Assembly (NCBI RefSeq): GCF_000237325.1 | Contig: NC_017543.1 | Span: forward strand, 1-64,000 | From: Paenibacillus polymyxa M1 | GTDB lineage: Bacteria; Bacillota; Bacilli; Paenibacillales; Paenibacillaceae | Direction: 5' to 3' | DNA: 64,000 nt | In this document: one piece after another, positions 1-8,286 of the stretch | Layout: every line of letters begins with the position of its first letter | Numbering within the stretch: position 1 is the stretch's first letter | Notes under the pieces: generated by a model | What the model saw: only the letters and a program-made list of their open reading frames with translations | Told to the model about the DNA's origin: nothing | Database searches by the model: none | Translations under genes and position numbers: made by a program

Positions 1-446
1 GCATTATTAATCACTTCAGAGGCTTCCATTCCCTCAATATACTTGCAGTATCCAATACTGATCGTAACGATTGTTTGCTTCTCTACGCAGCTGCGGATAC
101 GTTCGGCCAAAGAGGTAGAGTCTTCAGTAACATTGGTCAGGAGAACAAGCAGCTCTCCCCGCGCTCTAGCGCCCAACCATTCCCTTATCTCGGCACTCAG
201 TTTGGACAATTTTAGCCACTTGCTTCAGAACCTTATGCCCTCAGAGTGGGCGCTCGTGTCATTGAGATTCTTAAAATGATCAATATCAATGAAGAGTACA
301 CCTTTCAGTCCATCCTTCTCCACTAATTCAACGGGCTTTGCACGAATTGTACCTGCATTGTATAACCCGGTTAGACCGTCTGATATGGAATTCAGGGTTA
401 CCCCTTGCAGCACGTCCAGGACTCTTCCGAAATGTAGAAAAAGCAA
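1..446 (-). pseudogene. Broken diguanylate cyclase (GGDEF) gene
   Basis: The minus strand encodes pieces of a GGDEF domain in more than one frame. The first piece (225-446) has DGLTGLYNAGTI and FIDIDHFKNLND, the conserved start of the domain and its metal-binding Asp region. The next piece (HKVLKQVAKIV) and the last (ISIGYC, the conserved end of the domain) lie in other frames, so at least two indels separate them. The signature loop that should read GGDEF or GGEEF reads ARGEL, so the active site is also lost. The gene runs off the left edge. A functional cyclase is unlikely. Confidence 0.75.
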
Positions 447-486
447 AAAAATAAGCTATAAGCAAAAAAATAAGCTATAAGCAAAA
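442..486. repeat. 19-bp A-rich tandem repeat, about 2.4 copies
   Basis: The unit AGCAAAAAAATAAGCTATA occurs twice without change at 442-460 and 461-479, followed by a partial third copy. It lies at the 5' edge of the broken GGDEF gene. It may be a slippage product. Confidence 0.85.
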
Positions 487-659
487 GAGACTTAGTTATA
501 ATAGCTCTTCCCTCGCTAAACCCTTCGATCATGAAGGCCACAGCAGCCAATTGCCTCTATCTTCGTCAGGCCATATATTCCAGTCAAAAAAACTCTGTAA
601 GCCAGCAAAAAGAGATATGAGGAACAGTAGTCCTGCAATTATAAGTAAGATCAACACGA

Positions 660-842
660 TCAATTTCCTTCATCTAAATCCCATATTTTGTGAAAGTATA
701 TTTCACCACAATCACATAGTAATAAAGTATCAGCTTCATCGTACATTTGATTGGCCTTACTACCGCACTTGCAAACTAACTCCTCATAGCTAATTTCTTT
801 TCCGTCACTTCCAATATAAAGATCTGGCATAACATCCTCCAA
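660..842 (-). CDS. Small zinc-ribbon-like hypothetical protein (60 aa)
   Basis: The product has two CxC pairs (CKCG near residue 24 and CDCG near residue 43) separated by an acidic stretch, which suggests one bound metal in a minimal zinc ribbon. No family was recognised. A GAGGATG sequence lies just upstream of the start. It is the most downstream member of a minus-strand gene series with no obvious partner. Confidence 0.5.
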   Translation of the reverse strand: MEDVMPDLYIGSDGKEISYEELVCKCGSKANQMYDEADTLLLCDCGEIYFHKIWDLDEGN

Positions 843-870
843 TTATTCAGTCTATCCCAGTGCCAGGGAT

Positions 871-1785
871 TTATTTTTCTGATATTAAATAATTTAGAAG
901 GGCATCAAATCGTTCGAACCGATCCGTCCAAGCAAGGTAACTTTCCATAAGAGGTACTTCATTGAATTTAGATTCTGGTGGCCCCTCCTCGTAATAGGGA
1001 AAAGAATATTCCGACATTGCTGGCAAGTATTCATCCCTCACACTAATAAGCCATTGATTTAGAAACTCATAACCAGGTATGTTCTGTTCACTTCCTAATT
1101 TAGCTAAGCTCAACAAGTCAGGAATATCCATCTGAGGGATTTCACCTTCACCTTGATACCATCCACCTAATCCACCATTCTCTACAGAACGGTTCATATG
1201 GCCTAGTTGTACTGCTGCTTTCTCCGCAGGGGTTAACTGCTCCAGCCATTGTGATCTAACATAGAAATAATCATAGTCACTTAATTGGTTCTTAAAAGAA
1301 TTTTTAAATATATCGAAAGCTTTAAATAGCAGCCGATCATGTATGGTAAACAATTGGATATTCCAGACTTTATTTTTCTCCATTGTTATCATCACATCAG
1401 TTAAAGGCGCTATTTCAGTTTGAAAATTAAAAAAATCTGAAATGTTAGAAGTATCAGATGTGGTAAACGTTGCTACTATAGAATCATGGGTTGAAAGACA
1501 ATGCTTGATGTAATCTATACTCGAATCACCATCTTTCACTTTAATAAATTCTTTTTTGAATTTTTCATCTGCTTCTGTTTCATCCATCCATAGTCGTAGA
1601 TAAGAAAGTGAAATTAAGGTGTTGAGAAAATCAGCTTTATCCGACTTTTCAGGACCTAAAATAAGAATTTTTGATTTACCATCTAATGCTTCTAACAATT
1701 TTTGAGCATCTTTAGTTGATACCCCCCACTTCTTTAAACTGGCGATTCTAGTATCTTCATTTATAAGTTCATTCGACATAATCAA
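871..1785 (-). CDS. Hypothetical protein with degenerate NTPase start and DMP19/DUF4375-like middle
   Basis: The 304-aa product begins with a segment (residues about 15-55: LLEALDGKSKILILGPEKS) that resembles the nucleotide-binding strand of secretion or partition ATPases, but the loop is GPEKSDKA rather than a true Walker A. Around residues 180-245 it has LTPAEKAAVQ and ENGGLGGWYQG, similar to the ENGG signature of DMP19/DUF4375 proteins, a family often found in polymorphic-toxin immunity arrays. Both assignments are weak. The ribosome binding site GAGAGGA allows TTG at 1785 or ATG at 1779. It follows a small membrane protein gene by about 40 bp and may be co-transcribed with it. Confidence 0.6.
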   Translation of the reverse strand: MIMSNELINEDTRIASLKKWGVSTKDAQKLLEALDGKSKILILGPEKSDKADFLNTLISLSYLRLWMDETEADEKFKKEFIKVKDGDSSIDYIKHCLSTHDSIVATFTTSDTSNISDFFNFQTEIAPLTDVMITMEKNKVWNIQLFTIHDRLLFKAFDIFKNSFKNQLSDYDYFYVRSQWLEQLTPAEKAAVQLGHMNRSVENGGLGGWYQGEGEIPQMDIPDLLSLAKLGSEQNIPGYEFLNQWLISVRDEYLPAMSEYSFPYYEEGPPESKFNEVPLMESYLAWTDRFERFDALLNYLISEK

Positions 1786-1826
1786 TCGTTCCTCTCCGCA
1801 AATAGTACAAAAGCTTAACTCCCTTC

Positions 1827-2018
1827 CTATTCAGGAGGGCGTAACCAAAAATATTTTCTTCCAACATGGCTCTTCTTGTATGGATAAAATATCCATTGAA
1901 TTCCTTTGATTATAAAATAGGTAATGGTCAACGTAAGTATTAATCCAAGGACAAAAAATATTTGTTTAACAATACTCATAGATAAAAACCATGATATGAA
2001 CATTGTACCTAAGTCCAT
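1827..2018 (-). CDS. Small one- or two-pass membrane protein (63 aa)
   Basis: Residues about 5-45 are almost wholly hydrophobic (IVKQIFFVLGLILTLTITYF and flanks), consistent with one long or two short membrane segments, followed by a basic C-terminal tail. AGGAGGC sits at a good distance before the start. Family unknown. It is upstream of and on the same strand as the 304-aa gene. Confidence 0.5.
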   Translation of the reverse strand: MDLGTMFISWFLSMSIVKQIFFVLGLILTLTITYFIIKGIQWIFYPYKKSHVGRKYFWLRPPE

Positions 2019-2056
2019 AAGAAATTAAGCCTCCTATTCTTTAATGAATATTTTAT

Positions 2057-2233
2057 TCATTTTGATACTTTTCCGTTTTCAAATGCCTCAACAATGAACT
2101 TCATGAAATGATCTTCTGTAATTTTGTCCATTCCAGATAACCATATAACAGAATGAAGCTCTTGACCGTTTAATTCTCGCCCAATATTTTTCTGTATATT
2201 TTCTACAAATGATCTATAACGTGCGGTTGCCAT
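2057..2233 (-). CDS. Short hypothetical ORF (58 aa)
   Basis: An ATG at 2233 opens a 58-codon frame (starts MATARYRSF, ends ENGKVSK) with coding-like composition and no hydrophobic segment. It overlaps the end of the next small frame by 31 bp, which argues that at least one of the two is not translated as drawn or that the locus is decayed. No family recognised. Confidence 0.35.
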   Translation of the reverse strand: MATARYRSFVENIQKNIGRELNGQELHSVIWLSGMDKITEDHFMKFIVEAFENGKVSK

Positions 2234-2346
2234 TCTTCGATCTCATATCCTTCAGGATAAGACGGTACAATTAACTCTTTTCCTACCCATACAACCCGGC
2301 CACGTTCATTAATACCTTTGTATTCTAATTGCACTCGAATACCCAC
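2203..2346 (-). CDS. Short hypothetical ORF (47 aa), possibly a remnant
   Basis: A GTG at 2346 begins a 47-codon frame containing LEYKGINERGRVVWVGKEL, which reads like a genuine beta-rich protein segment. There is no good ribosome binding site. It could be the amino part of a protein whose remainder is the overlapping downstream frame, split by an indel near 2210-2230. Confidence 0.3.
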   Translation of the reverse strand: MGIRVQLEYKGINERGRVVWVGKELIVPSYPEGYEIEEWQPHVIDHL

Positions 2347-2370
2347 TTTCTATTTGAATTTAAGATTTCT

Positions 2371-2991
2371 TTATTTTCTGCTCTTTCGGATGCCGTGCCT
2401 AAAATATGGGCGGAAATCTTTTGCTGAAAAATTTACTTCACCAAACAAGTCTTGATTGTAAAGGATATGTGGAGGTATTTTGAAAAACCGACATACCTGG
2501 TCCTGTATTTCATCTGGTGGAATTCGTCCCTCATGCAAATGGGATCTAAAAAGCCCTCTGCTATAGCCAAGGTACTCAGCTAAGTCTGGATGGTTTATAT
2601 TGTGAACTATCATTAGACCGGCTAATATAACATTCTTAATCTTATCTCCCAAAAATCCTTGATGTACGACTGATTCAAAGGGGATTTCGATTTTCTCCTG
2701 GCCACTATGCTGATAGAACAATACTTCTTTAGGAAAGTTAAGTACCTCTGCGATTTTTTCTTGGTTCGCAACACTTGGATTTCTTTCATATATCCATGCA
2801 GCAGCAGTACGTGGATTTATCCCTATCTGTTCAGCAAGCTCAGATATTTTTGTATTTGTACCATATAGAACGGCCATGAGAATTCGATTTTTCACCTTAT
2901 TTTTTGTTGGTGTTCTGAACCGTGATTTCTTCACTCCTTTGCCTAAATGGTTACCAGTCCGGACGGCCAGTTCATTGACATGATTTATCAT
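2371..2991 (-). CDS. Regulator with two helix-turn-helix domains
   Basis: The product is about 206 aa. A basic N-terminus (KKSRFRTPTKNK) is followed by one Xre-like HTH at about residues 40-95 (ISELAEQIGINPRTAAAWIY) and a second at about 120-175 (DLAEYLGYSRGLFRSHLHEG). Tandem Cro/CI-like domains of this type usually bind operators of nearby genes. ATG 2991 is preferred because GGAG lies 8-9 bases before it; the upstream in-frame ATG at 3006 would overlap the preceding gene. Target unknown. Confidence 0.65.
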   Translation of the reverse strand: MINHVNELAVRTGNHLGKGVKKSRFRTPTKNKVKNRILMAVLYGTNTKISELAEQIGINPRTAAAWIYERNPSVANQEKIAEVLNFPKEVLFYQHSGQEKIEIPFESVVHQGFLGDKIKNVILAGLMIVHNINHPDLAEYLGYSRGLFRSHLHEGRIPPDEIQDQVCRFFKIPPHILYNQDLFGEVNFSAKDFRPYFRHGIRKSRK

Positions 2992-2995
2992 GTGA

Positions 2996-3298
2996 TTATT
3001 CTCCATAGATGCAAAACACCGTCCTATTCAAATGCACAGATTCCTCTTCGTCCTCATTCAAAACTTTAATCGTTTTTAGTTCTGCAATTTCATGTTCGAA
3101 TATTTTATCTTTCGAACTGCAAATAGGACAAGGAGGGCAATAGTCTAGCACCGCTTCATGAGCATTGATCTCAAAAAATACATGTGGTTCAACATGATCA
3201 CAAAAATCATCATCTTTACAAGACGACGCTTCACAGACATAAATAATTCCTTTTCTAAACAGCTTAAAATAAGGTGTTTTGCTATCAATCTCTTTCAT
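2996..3298 (-). CDS. Zinc-binding hypothetical protein (about 100 aa)
   Basis: The centre has CPPCPICSSKD, a CxxCxxC cluster, plus CEASSCKDDDFCDH nearer the N-terminus, so one or two metal sites are likely. ATG 3298 has GGAGC nine bases upstream; a GTG at 3307 is also in frame but too close to that site. It lies immediately upstream of the double-HTH gene and is probably in the same transcript. Family not recognised. Confidence 0.5.
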   Translation of the reverse strand: MKEIDSKTPYFKLFRKGIIYVCEASSCKDDDFCDHVEPHVFFEINAHEAVLDYCPPCPICSSKDKIFEHEIAELKTIKVLNEDEEESVHLNRTVFCIYGE

Positions 3299-3332
3299 TT
3301 CATACACGCTCCTTATTCAAATCGTCGTTCCC

Positions 3333-3530
3333 TTACTGTCTTGGGCTCATCCTCCCCATTTTTGATACTTTGCTATATGCAGACTCATAATGATGTAGTA
3401 TGAGCTTAGTGAGTTCTAATGCGTTTCCCTGAAGTTCTACTGTTCTTATTTGCTCTTCGAATGTCAGAATTCTGAATTGTAAGCTTTCTATTATAGCTTC
3501 TTTTCATCTGGTGTTAGTCCGTCCTCGCTT
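3333..3530 (-). pseudogene. Frameshifted small coiled-coil protein gene
   Basis: The minus strand reads EDGLTPDEKK, then after a frame change near 3495 reads IESLQFRILTFEEQIRTVEL and LTKLILHHYESAYSKVSK to a stop at 3333. The two parts together look like one helical protein of about 65 aa broken by a single indel. Function unknown. Confidence 0.5.
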
Positions 3531-3535
3531 ACAGC

Positions 3536-3763
3536 TCAACGCGATGCATCCCATCCATCAGAACGTCTTTTTTTCGCATCTGGAGCACATGAATGACAGT
3601 AGTAACGTACACCTGACCGTCTCACCCCATCAGGTGACATCCGAGGAACAACATAAACAATCTCGTTTACCGGATCAATAAACTCTTTCATGCAACCAGA
3701 ACATATTGGATCATCATCTGGAACGTCTGGTTCGTCTTCTACTTCATAGTCATTTTCGATCAT
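3536..3763 (-). CDS. Small zinc-finger hypothetical protein (75 aa)
   Basis: The acidic N-terminus is followed by CSGCMKEFID (residues about 22-31) and later YYCHSCAPD (about 54-62), a CxxC-x(n)-CxxC treble-clef or ribbon layout. It stands between two unrecognised genes on the same strand. No enzymatic motif is visible. Confidence 0.5.
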   Translation of the reverse strand: MIENDYEVEDEPDVPDDDPICSGCMKEFIDPVNEIVYVVPRMSPDGVRRSGVRYYCHSCAPDAKKRRSDGWDASR

Positions 3764-3813
3764 TCAGATACACCCTCACCATACTTTGAAAATCACTTAT
3801 ACCCTGTTGTTTA

Positions 3814-4116
3814 TCATAAATTCTCTTTAAGCCACATTAATGCGCCAGAATTCATATTATTGAAATAGAATCTTCCTGAACGGTAAACAAACTGCATCAT
3901 GTGGTCATATTCATTTAGGTTCTCATCATAAACCAAGATATGAACAAATTTTTCTCCGGCCCAATTTGGATCGAATCTCCATTTATACTTTTTGACGTTC
4001 CATTCTCTTAAAGTTAATTGAATGAAATCTGTAAAAGCTTGTGATGTGTCATTACATATTTGATCAAAGTCCAATTCGTATTTTTCATGCTCATCATTTA
4101 ATCTATTCTCTTCCAT
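3814..4116 (-). CDS. Hypothetical protein (100 aa)
   Basis: A soluble product rich in aromatic residues (WKVKKYKWRF-type segments). Start ATG 4116 is chosen because it begins one base after the stop of the upstream gene (4118), typical of a coupled operon; a longer frame to 4146 would overlap the upstream gene. No family recognised. The tight junction suggests it works with the P-loop-like protein encoded upstream. Confidence 0.5.
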   Translation of the reverse strand: MEENRLNDEHEKYELDFDQICNDTSQAFTDFIQLTLREWNVKKYKWRFDPNWAGEKFVHILVYDENLNEYDHMMQFVYRSGRFYFNNMNSGALMWLKENL

Positions 4117-4117
4117 C

Positions 4118-4639
4118 TTATACACTTTCCATAAAAGTGATTTCATTTAACAAAAAAACGTATTTGGCAGCTCTATTAAATTGAGCCATTCTTTGAAGTG
4201 TATTAATAAAGGTATCCTTGACTTCATCATCTGATAAATGGACAACAATGACATATAGGACAGGATCGTTTTCTAATGATTGGTTATTCTGATACCGAAG
4301 CATCCTATCATTGAAATTCTCTGTGATGTAACTCAAGAAGTCTCTCAGATCCCATTTATCACTGTAGGTAAAACACTCTGAAGGTAGTCCATTAAAACGA
4401 TCCTCTTTGAAAGATAAATCAATGTAATGGACTTCACACTTTTCATCGACGCGATTTTTAGCATATAATCTCATTTGTAATGAGGGGTCAATAAAAGTTC
4501 TCCCTGATCCGATACCGCCCACTATAAGATCCGTGGATTGAAAATTATTTTTCTTAATCTTCTGTTCAGTATGTTCCGCCTTATAAAGCCACTCTTTTCC
4601 ACCAGTCATTTTATAAAAGATTCTTTCAATATCCTCCAT
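4118..4639 (-). CDS. Hypothetical protein with P-loop-like motif (173 aa)
   Basis: Near residues 38-46 it has VGGIGSGRT, which resembles a Walker A loop (GxxGxGK/RT with Arg in place of Lys), and near the C-terminus KYVFLLNEITF, a hydrophobic strand ending in acidic residues like a Walker B. It could be a small or degenerate ATPase, perhaps of the FtsK/TraG or partition type. The ribosome binding site AGGAGG is well placed. It is coupled to the downstream 100-aa gene. Confidence 0.5.
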   Translation of the reverse strand: MEDIERIFYKMTGGKEWLYKAEHTEQKIKKNNFQSTDLIVGGIGSGRTFIDPSLQMRLYAKNRVDEKCEVHYIDLSFKEDRFNGLPSECFTYSDKWDLRDFLSYITENFNDRMLRYQNNQSLENDPVLYVIVVHLSDDEVKDTFINTLQRMAQFNRAAKYVFLLNEITFMESV

Positions 4640-4988
4640 TGTTTAGCTTCCTCCTAAGTCTGTATAAACTCCTCTAATACCAATGCCGTATCACCTAAAT
4701 TTCTATCCTAATTCAAAAAAAGTTTAACTGACTGCGTAACTATTGTAGAATGACGAATCTTATTGTTCTCATTTAAATGATGCTGATTTGTAAGATGAGG
4801 TCTCTGCTAATAGTTCAGTTTACCAAGCCATCCCAAATGCTTCTTTCCAGCATGAATCCTATGGTAGTACCAGACGTATCTATTCCGCTACAAATGAATA
4901 AGGACGGTTGTTTAGTGTAGTTAGCAAATTGCAGAGTGCTCATATAAACAAAGGGACGCTAAATGCGGCCCCTTTGTTTCTTCTTTTT
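4640..4988. other. Intergenic stretch with possible transposase scrap and a hairpin
   Basis: No intact gene. On the minus strand, 4799-4928 can be read as a short frame containing GIDTSGTTIGFMLERSI, which is reminiscent of the catalytic region of IS6-family transposases but too short to assign. At 4949-4980 a stem AAACAAAGGG / CCCTTTGTTT lies just past the stop of the 4989-5291 gene and could terminate that minus-strand transcript; a T-run on the other side would also serve plus-strand transcripts. Confidence 0.4.
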
Positions 4989-4990
4989 TT
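4949..4990. terminator. Bidirectional terminator-like hairpin
   Basis: AAACAAAGGG pairs with CCCTTTGTTT around a 12-base loop. On the plus strand it is followed by a pyrimidine/T run; on the minus strand it immediately follows the stop codon of the 100-aa gene. Confidence 0.55.
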
Positions 4991-5291
4991 AGTGTAAAAC
5001 GCTTTTGGTATTCTGTGATGAATTCTGGTTTCTACTTTTAGCTGTATCGTTGTTATTATTCCTTCTAATACGCATAACAACCTTATCACTTAACTCATCA
5101 ATAAATTCATCTGTAGAAATACCTTCATATTCGGCTCCCGCTTGAATCATAGAGACTAAAATGTAATGCGTTTCATTTGGAGAGAGTGAATCAACAAAAT
5201 CAATGACTTTTTCAAGTTTTTCATCAAGTTCGTCCTCTTTTTTTTCATGATATGCTGCCAGCATTCCTCGAAAAAAATTTAATATTTTCAA
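4989..5291 (-). CDS. Hypothetical helical protein (100 aa)
   Basis: Charged, mostly helical (KKEDELDEKLEKVIDFVDSL) with an Asn/Ser-rich tail. Its start is 12 bp after the stop of the 115-aa gene, so the two are probably co-transcribed. No family recognised. Confidence 0.5.
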   Translation of the reverse strand: MKILNFFRGMLAAYHEKKEDELDEKLEKVIDFVDSLSPNETHYILVSMIQAGAEYEGISTDEFIDELSDKVVMRIRRNNNNDTAKSRNQNSSQNTKSVLH

Positions 5292-5303
5292 ACTATTAAA
5301 CTC

Positions 5304-5651
5304 CTATCCTGGATATTTTGCGGTACTCGGATTATGTATTGAAGCAATTAATCCGCGTTTTTCTAGGATCTTCTTGTATTCTTTGAATGCAGGTTCAATG
5401 CTTCGTTTTGTAACCTTTTCACCATATACATCACGAACAAATTCAATATCTGCTGATATTATCTCTCTAATTTCATCATCAGATTTTTGAATTAAGGCTT
5501 GTATATTGTACCACTCGTCGGACCAATGTGTAGCCATGCATTTGTCCCCTTCGGGATTTCCGTTCTCTGGATTACGCCAAAGTTCCCAGTATTTAAATTT
5601 TTCGTTGTAATCACTCCTTAATAAGTTCAACTCCCTAGAAATTTGCTTCAA
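5304..5651 (-). CDS. Hypothetical protein (115 aa)
   Basis: A soluble, Trp-rich product. The drawn start is TTG at 5651, directly abutting the stop of the upstream frame (5652), but no clear ribosome binding site precedes it, so translation may be coupled or the start may be internal. Function unknown. Confidence 0.4.
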   Translation of the reverse strand: MKQISRELNLLRSDYNEKFKYWELWRNPENGNPEGDKCMATHWSDEWYNIQALIQKSDDEIREIISADIEFVRDVYGEKVTKRSIEPAFKEYKKILEKRGLIASIHNPSTAKYPG

Positions 5652-5936
5652 TTAGTTACTATCTGTGCTAGACGATCCATCTTGATATCCTTCAGCTATG
5701 CTGGTTACCCATTCAAGAAACGTATAAACCCAAAATTCAGATTGCTTTCCAACAGTACCATCTTTTTTGATGGTCTCAAAAATAACCCAAACGCTATTAG
5801 GGTTATTTTTGTCTTTGTGATCGATTTCCAATACTCGTCTCAGAGAATTGTTTTTTCCTCCCACCCAATTCATCCCTACACAAAGGTCAATACACGATAA
5901 CCGTCTCATGGTGCATTGTTTGTGCTGAATGGACAA
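5652..5936 (-). CDS. Hypothetical protein with a transplanted 5' end
   Basis: The frame covers 94 aa, but the first part (5891-5945) is DNA copied from the acetyltransferase gene at 6931-6985 and read in a different frame. The original protein therefore probably starts inside, from about GKNNSLRRVLEID onward, or its true 5' end has been lost by recombination. The remaining 70 residues (WVIFETIKKDGTVGKQ and SEFWVYTFLEWV) look like real coding sequence of unknown family. Confidence 0.4.
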   Translation of the reverse strand: MSIQHKQCTMRRLSCIDLCVGMNWVGGKNNSLRRVLEIDHKDKNNPNSVWVIFETIKKDGTVGKQSEFWVYTFLEWVTSIAEGYQDGSSSTDSN

Positions 5937-5945
5937 TTTCGTAGC
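5891..5945. repeat. 55-bp duplicate of an acetyltransferase gene segment
   Basis: These 55 bp match 6931-6985 with a single mismatch (position 5915 versus 6955) and the similarity fades on both sides. It marks a recombination or gene-conversion junction at the 5' end of the 94-aa frame. Confidence 0.9.
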
Positions 5946-5999
5946 TTTGCTTCAGTAAAGGGGTGAGCCAATTTCGCTGGAACTACCTCTTAGCTAGTA

Positions 6000-6407
6000 T
6001 TAACTTAAGCTTCTAATAGTTTGATTAGCTGGAATATGCAGCACCACGTACATGTCAAACCCTTCGGCCAGGAAGTAAGCATAAGTACCATTATTATTGC
6101 CATATTTGTAAAACTTGTTTTTCTCGACACAATCGAAATACTGCCAGCAGTATGGATACTTGCTATCATACGTAATTAGGCTACTGCTATAGTAATAGCG
6201 ATGTTCTATATTGCTTTCTTTCATGTGTACTAAAAATCGTACCCAGTCGATGAAAAAAATGACCGGCACGTCTATGGCATATCTATATTTTCGTTCTACG
6301 TCAGCAACTTCGCCATCTTCTGGCGATCCTTCGTATTCGTAATGTATCGTTTCATACTCGATCATAGTAGATACGGATGTTACTGCCACCGTCAATAATT
6401 CTATCAC
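6000..6407 (-). CDS. Hypothetical protein (135 aa)
   Basis: A Tyr-rich soluble protein (IHYEYEGSPEDGE, RYYYSSSLITYDSKYPYCW) with no recognised domain. The composition resembles small proteins in polymorphic-toxin immunity arrays, but that is only an impression. The start region has several candidate codons. Confidence 0.45.
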   Translation of the reverse strand: MIELLTVAVTSVSTMIEYETIHYEYEGSPEDGEVADVERKYRYAIDVPVIFFIDWVRFLVHMKESNIEHRYYYSSSLITYDSKYPYCWQYFDCVEKNKFYKYGNNNGTYAYFLAEGFDMYVVLHIPANQTIRSLS

Positions 6408-6557
6408 CGTGAAACCTCACCTTCAGATTTTGCTATAAAAGATGCGATTGGCAACAAATTAACGTTCTAGTTTGGACGAAATCACCCTAGAACGTAACTT
6501 CACCTGTACTTCTTCACTTGCTGCTGCAGAAATGCCATTGATGTAGATATTGAATTG

Positions 6558-7121
6558 TTATCTATTCCCCATCGGGTTTACCCAGAGAATTTCATTTTTT
6601 TGGCTAAAGTATGTAAACCCGTGTTTCTTATAGAAATGTACTGCTCTGTCCAAATGGCCAGCATCGACCGGCGACAGCCATCCGCTAATCCGTGTAACTG
6701 GCGCTGGAAGATTTTTAATTAGTTTGAACATAGCAGCCATAAAAATTGATCCGTATCCTCTATTAGCTTCTGCAACGTCTACCTGGATGTCAGCGATGTC
6801 TAAGCTGCTGTCGTCCGGATCATATACCAAAAACATGCGCGGGGAAAATGGTTTAATCCCGCGAGTTGAGATAATTCGTGCCTTCAAGTTAATATGTGTG
6901 TCGTCCAACTCATCATTACACAAGGATCTATACACGATAACCGTCTCATGGTGCTTTGTTTGTGCTGAATGGACAATTTCGTAGCCTTTCTCTAGCAAAG
7001 CTTCTTGTTGCCAGCTCTTTTCATACGCAACATCATTTACTCGTTGGAGAGGCGTGTATTTATAGGAGCTGGGACGAAGCTCGAATATATCTAATAGTTC
7101 ATTAAAGTCTTTATCAGTCAT
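6558..7121 (-). CDS. GNAT-family N-acetyltransferase
   Basis: The C-terminal half carries the GNAT core: a strand with DIQVDVAEANRGYGSIFM (residues about 118-135), where NRGYGS matches the acetyl-CoA-binding R/Q-x-x-G-x-G/A motif, then a helix, and RAVHFYKKHGF near the end. The 187-aa length is normal for the family. Substrate is unknown; the N-terminal 70 residues are not typical. A 55-bp slice of this gene was copied to 5891-5945. The gene itself appears intact. Confidence 0.75.
   Translation of the reverse strand: MTDKDFNELLDIFELRPSSYKYTPLQRVNDVAYEKSWQQEALLEKGYEIVHSAQTKHHETVIVYRSLCNDELDDTHINLKARIISTRGIKPFSPRMFLVYDPDDSSLDIADIQVDVAEANRGYGSIFMAAMFKLIKNLPAPVTRISGWLSPVDAGHLDRAVHFYKKHGFTYFSQKNEILWVNPMGNR
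6931..6985. repeat. Source copy of the 55-bp duplication
   Basis: In-frame part of the intact acetyltransferase gene (encodes the region around EIVHSAQTKHHETVIVYRS); its near-identical copy is at 5891-5945 in the same orientation. Confidence 0.9.
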
Positions 7122-7229
7122 TTGTACACCACCATAGATTCATTACTACTCATGATACCAAAGTATTCTTTTATACGATATGACTTTTACAATGGTATAC
7201 TTACTTTAACTTATAGACGATGGTAACTC

Positions 7230-8225
7230 CTACGCACTGAATCTTCTCTTAAGGCGAGTGATCTCAGGAAACTTATAGATTTGCTCGATCAGTGGATCGT
7301 TATCATATGTAACAATGAGATCTGCACATGGAAACTCTTGATGTAGTCCATCCAGTAACAATTGTAACTTCAGATGATCGTCCTCGTCATAGTAATGTAA
7401 ATATAAATTCTTCCCCTGTTTCACGTAGGGCGGATCGATCAGGAGTGTTGCATTATCGTACCAATAATATTCCTCAATAAACTCAATGGCATCTTGGTTG
7501 TGAACAGTAAAGCGGTCACCCATGGCGTGAATAGTGTTAATTCGCTTACACAGGTCATCTGGGTTCCATCGCGAAAGCAGTTTCTGTCGGCTCCCTCGTA
7601 TTCCTCCTAGTGGATTAGCCTTGAAGATCCCTGAGAAAGCGAGGCGATTGACCAGAAGGAGGCTCCATGCAGCCTGGAACAGGTCACAACCTACATAATC
7701 ACTCTTAATTATCTGCCGGGCTTGAATGTAGTCATCGTGCGTAGGTTTGGCGTGTTGAATCTCCATAGTCAGGGCTTCTGGAAATATCTTAATTAATTGA
7801 AACAATGAATAAATGCCAAAATCTTTATCATTTAAAGCGAGATTTTTAAAAACCCCAGCGTGTAGATACGCTAATTCCGCACTTGCCCCACCAGCATAGG
7901 GACTTACAAGCATCTCAGTCTTACCTGCAGAAATATATTGGTAGAGATGATCAGCGACTTTACTTTTTGCCCCCGGAAATCGTAGAAGTGACAATCTTTT
8001 ATTCAGTTTAATCCTTCTTTGCATCGGAGGAGGCTCATTGATGCTTGAATTCTCTTCTAAAACCAGAGTGAATTTTCGAGTGTCCTGACTGGGATCGAAG
8101 AAATTGAACCAGTCACAGCAGCTGCACCAGAACCCGCTCCTATTGGGATGAATATCGTCTCCCTCTGGATCAAATGGCTCCTCACAATAGATACAGTAGG
8201 TTTGATTGTGTATTGCAAGGTTCAA
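7230..8225 (-). CDS. D12-class adenine-specific DNA methyltransferase
   Basis: A Dam-like N6-adenine methyltransferase. LRFPGAKSKV (residues about 81-90) is the FxGxK motif of this class, SPYAGGASAELAYL is the cofactor-binding motif I, NRLAFSGIFKANPLGG the region before the target recognition part, and LLIDPPYVKQG the catalytic DPPY motif IV. An extra N-terminal domain of about 75 residues has CIYCEEP and CSCCDW, a zinc ribbon not usual in solitary Dam enzymes. No restriction endonuclease is adjacent, so it is best read as an orphan or phage-type methyltransferase. It lies 60 bp downstream of the putative regulator gene at 8287 and may share its promoter. Confidence 0.85.
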   Translation of the reverse strand: MNLAIHNQTYCIYCEEPFDPEGDDIHPNRSGFWCSCCDWFNFFDPSQDTRKFTLVLEENSSINEPPPMQRRIKLNKRLSLLRFPGAKSKVADHLYQYISAGKTEMLVSPYAGGASAELAYLHAGVFKNLALNDKDFGIYSLFQLIKIFPEALTMEIQHAKPTHDDYIQARQIIKSDYVGCDLFQAAWSLLLVNRLAFSGIFKANPLGGIRGSRQKLLSRWNPDDLCKRINTIHAMGDRFTVHNQDAIEFIEEYYWYDNATLLIDPPYVKQGKNLYLHYYDEDDHLKLQLLLDGLHQEFPCADLIVTYDNDPLIEQIYKFPEITRLKRRFSA

Positions 8226-8286
8226 TGACTATCCCCTCCTTTCTAAATAACACTAACAATCACCTTAAAATGAGTCTCTAAAGTAC

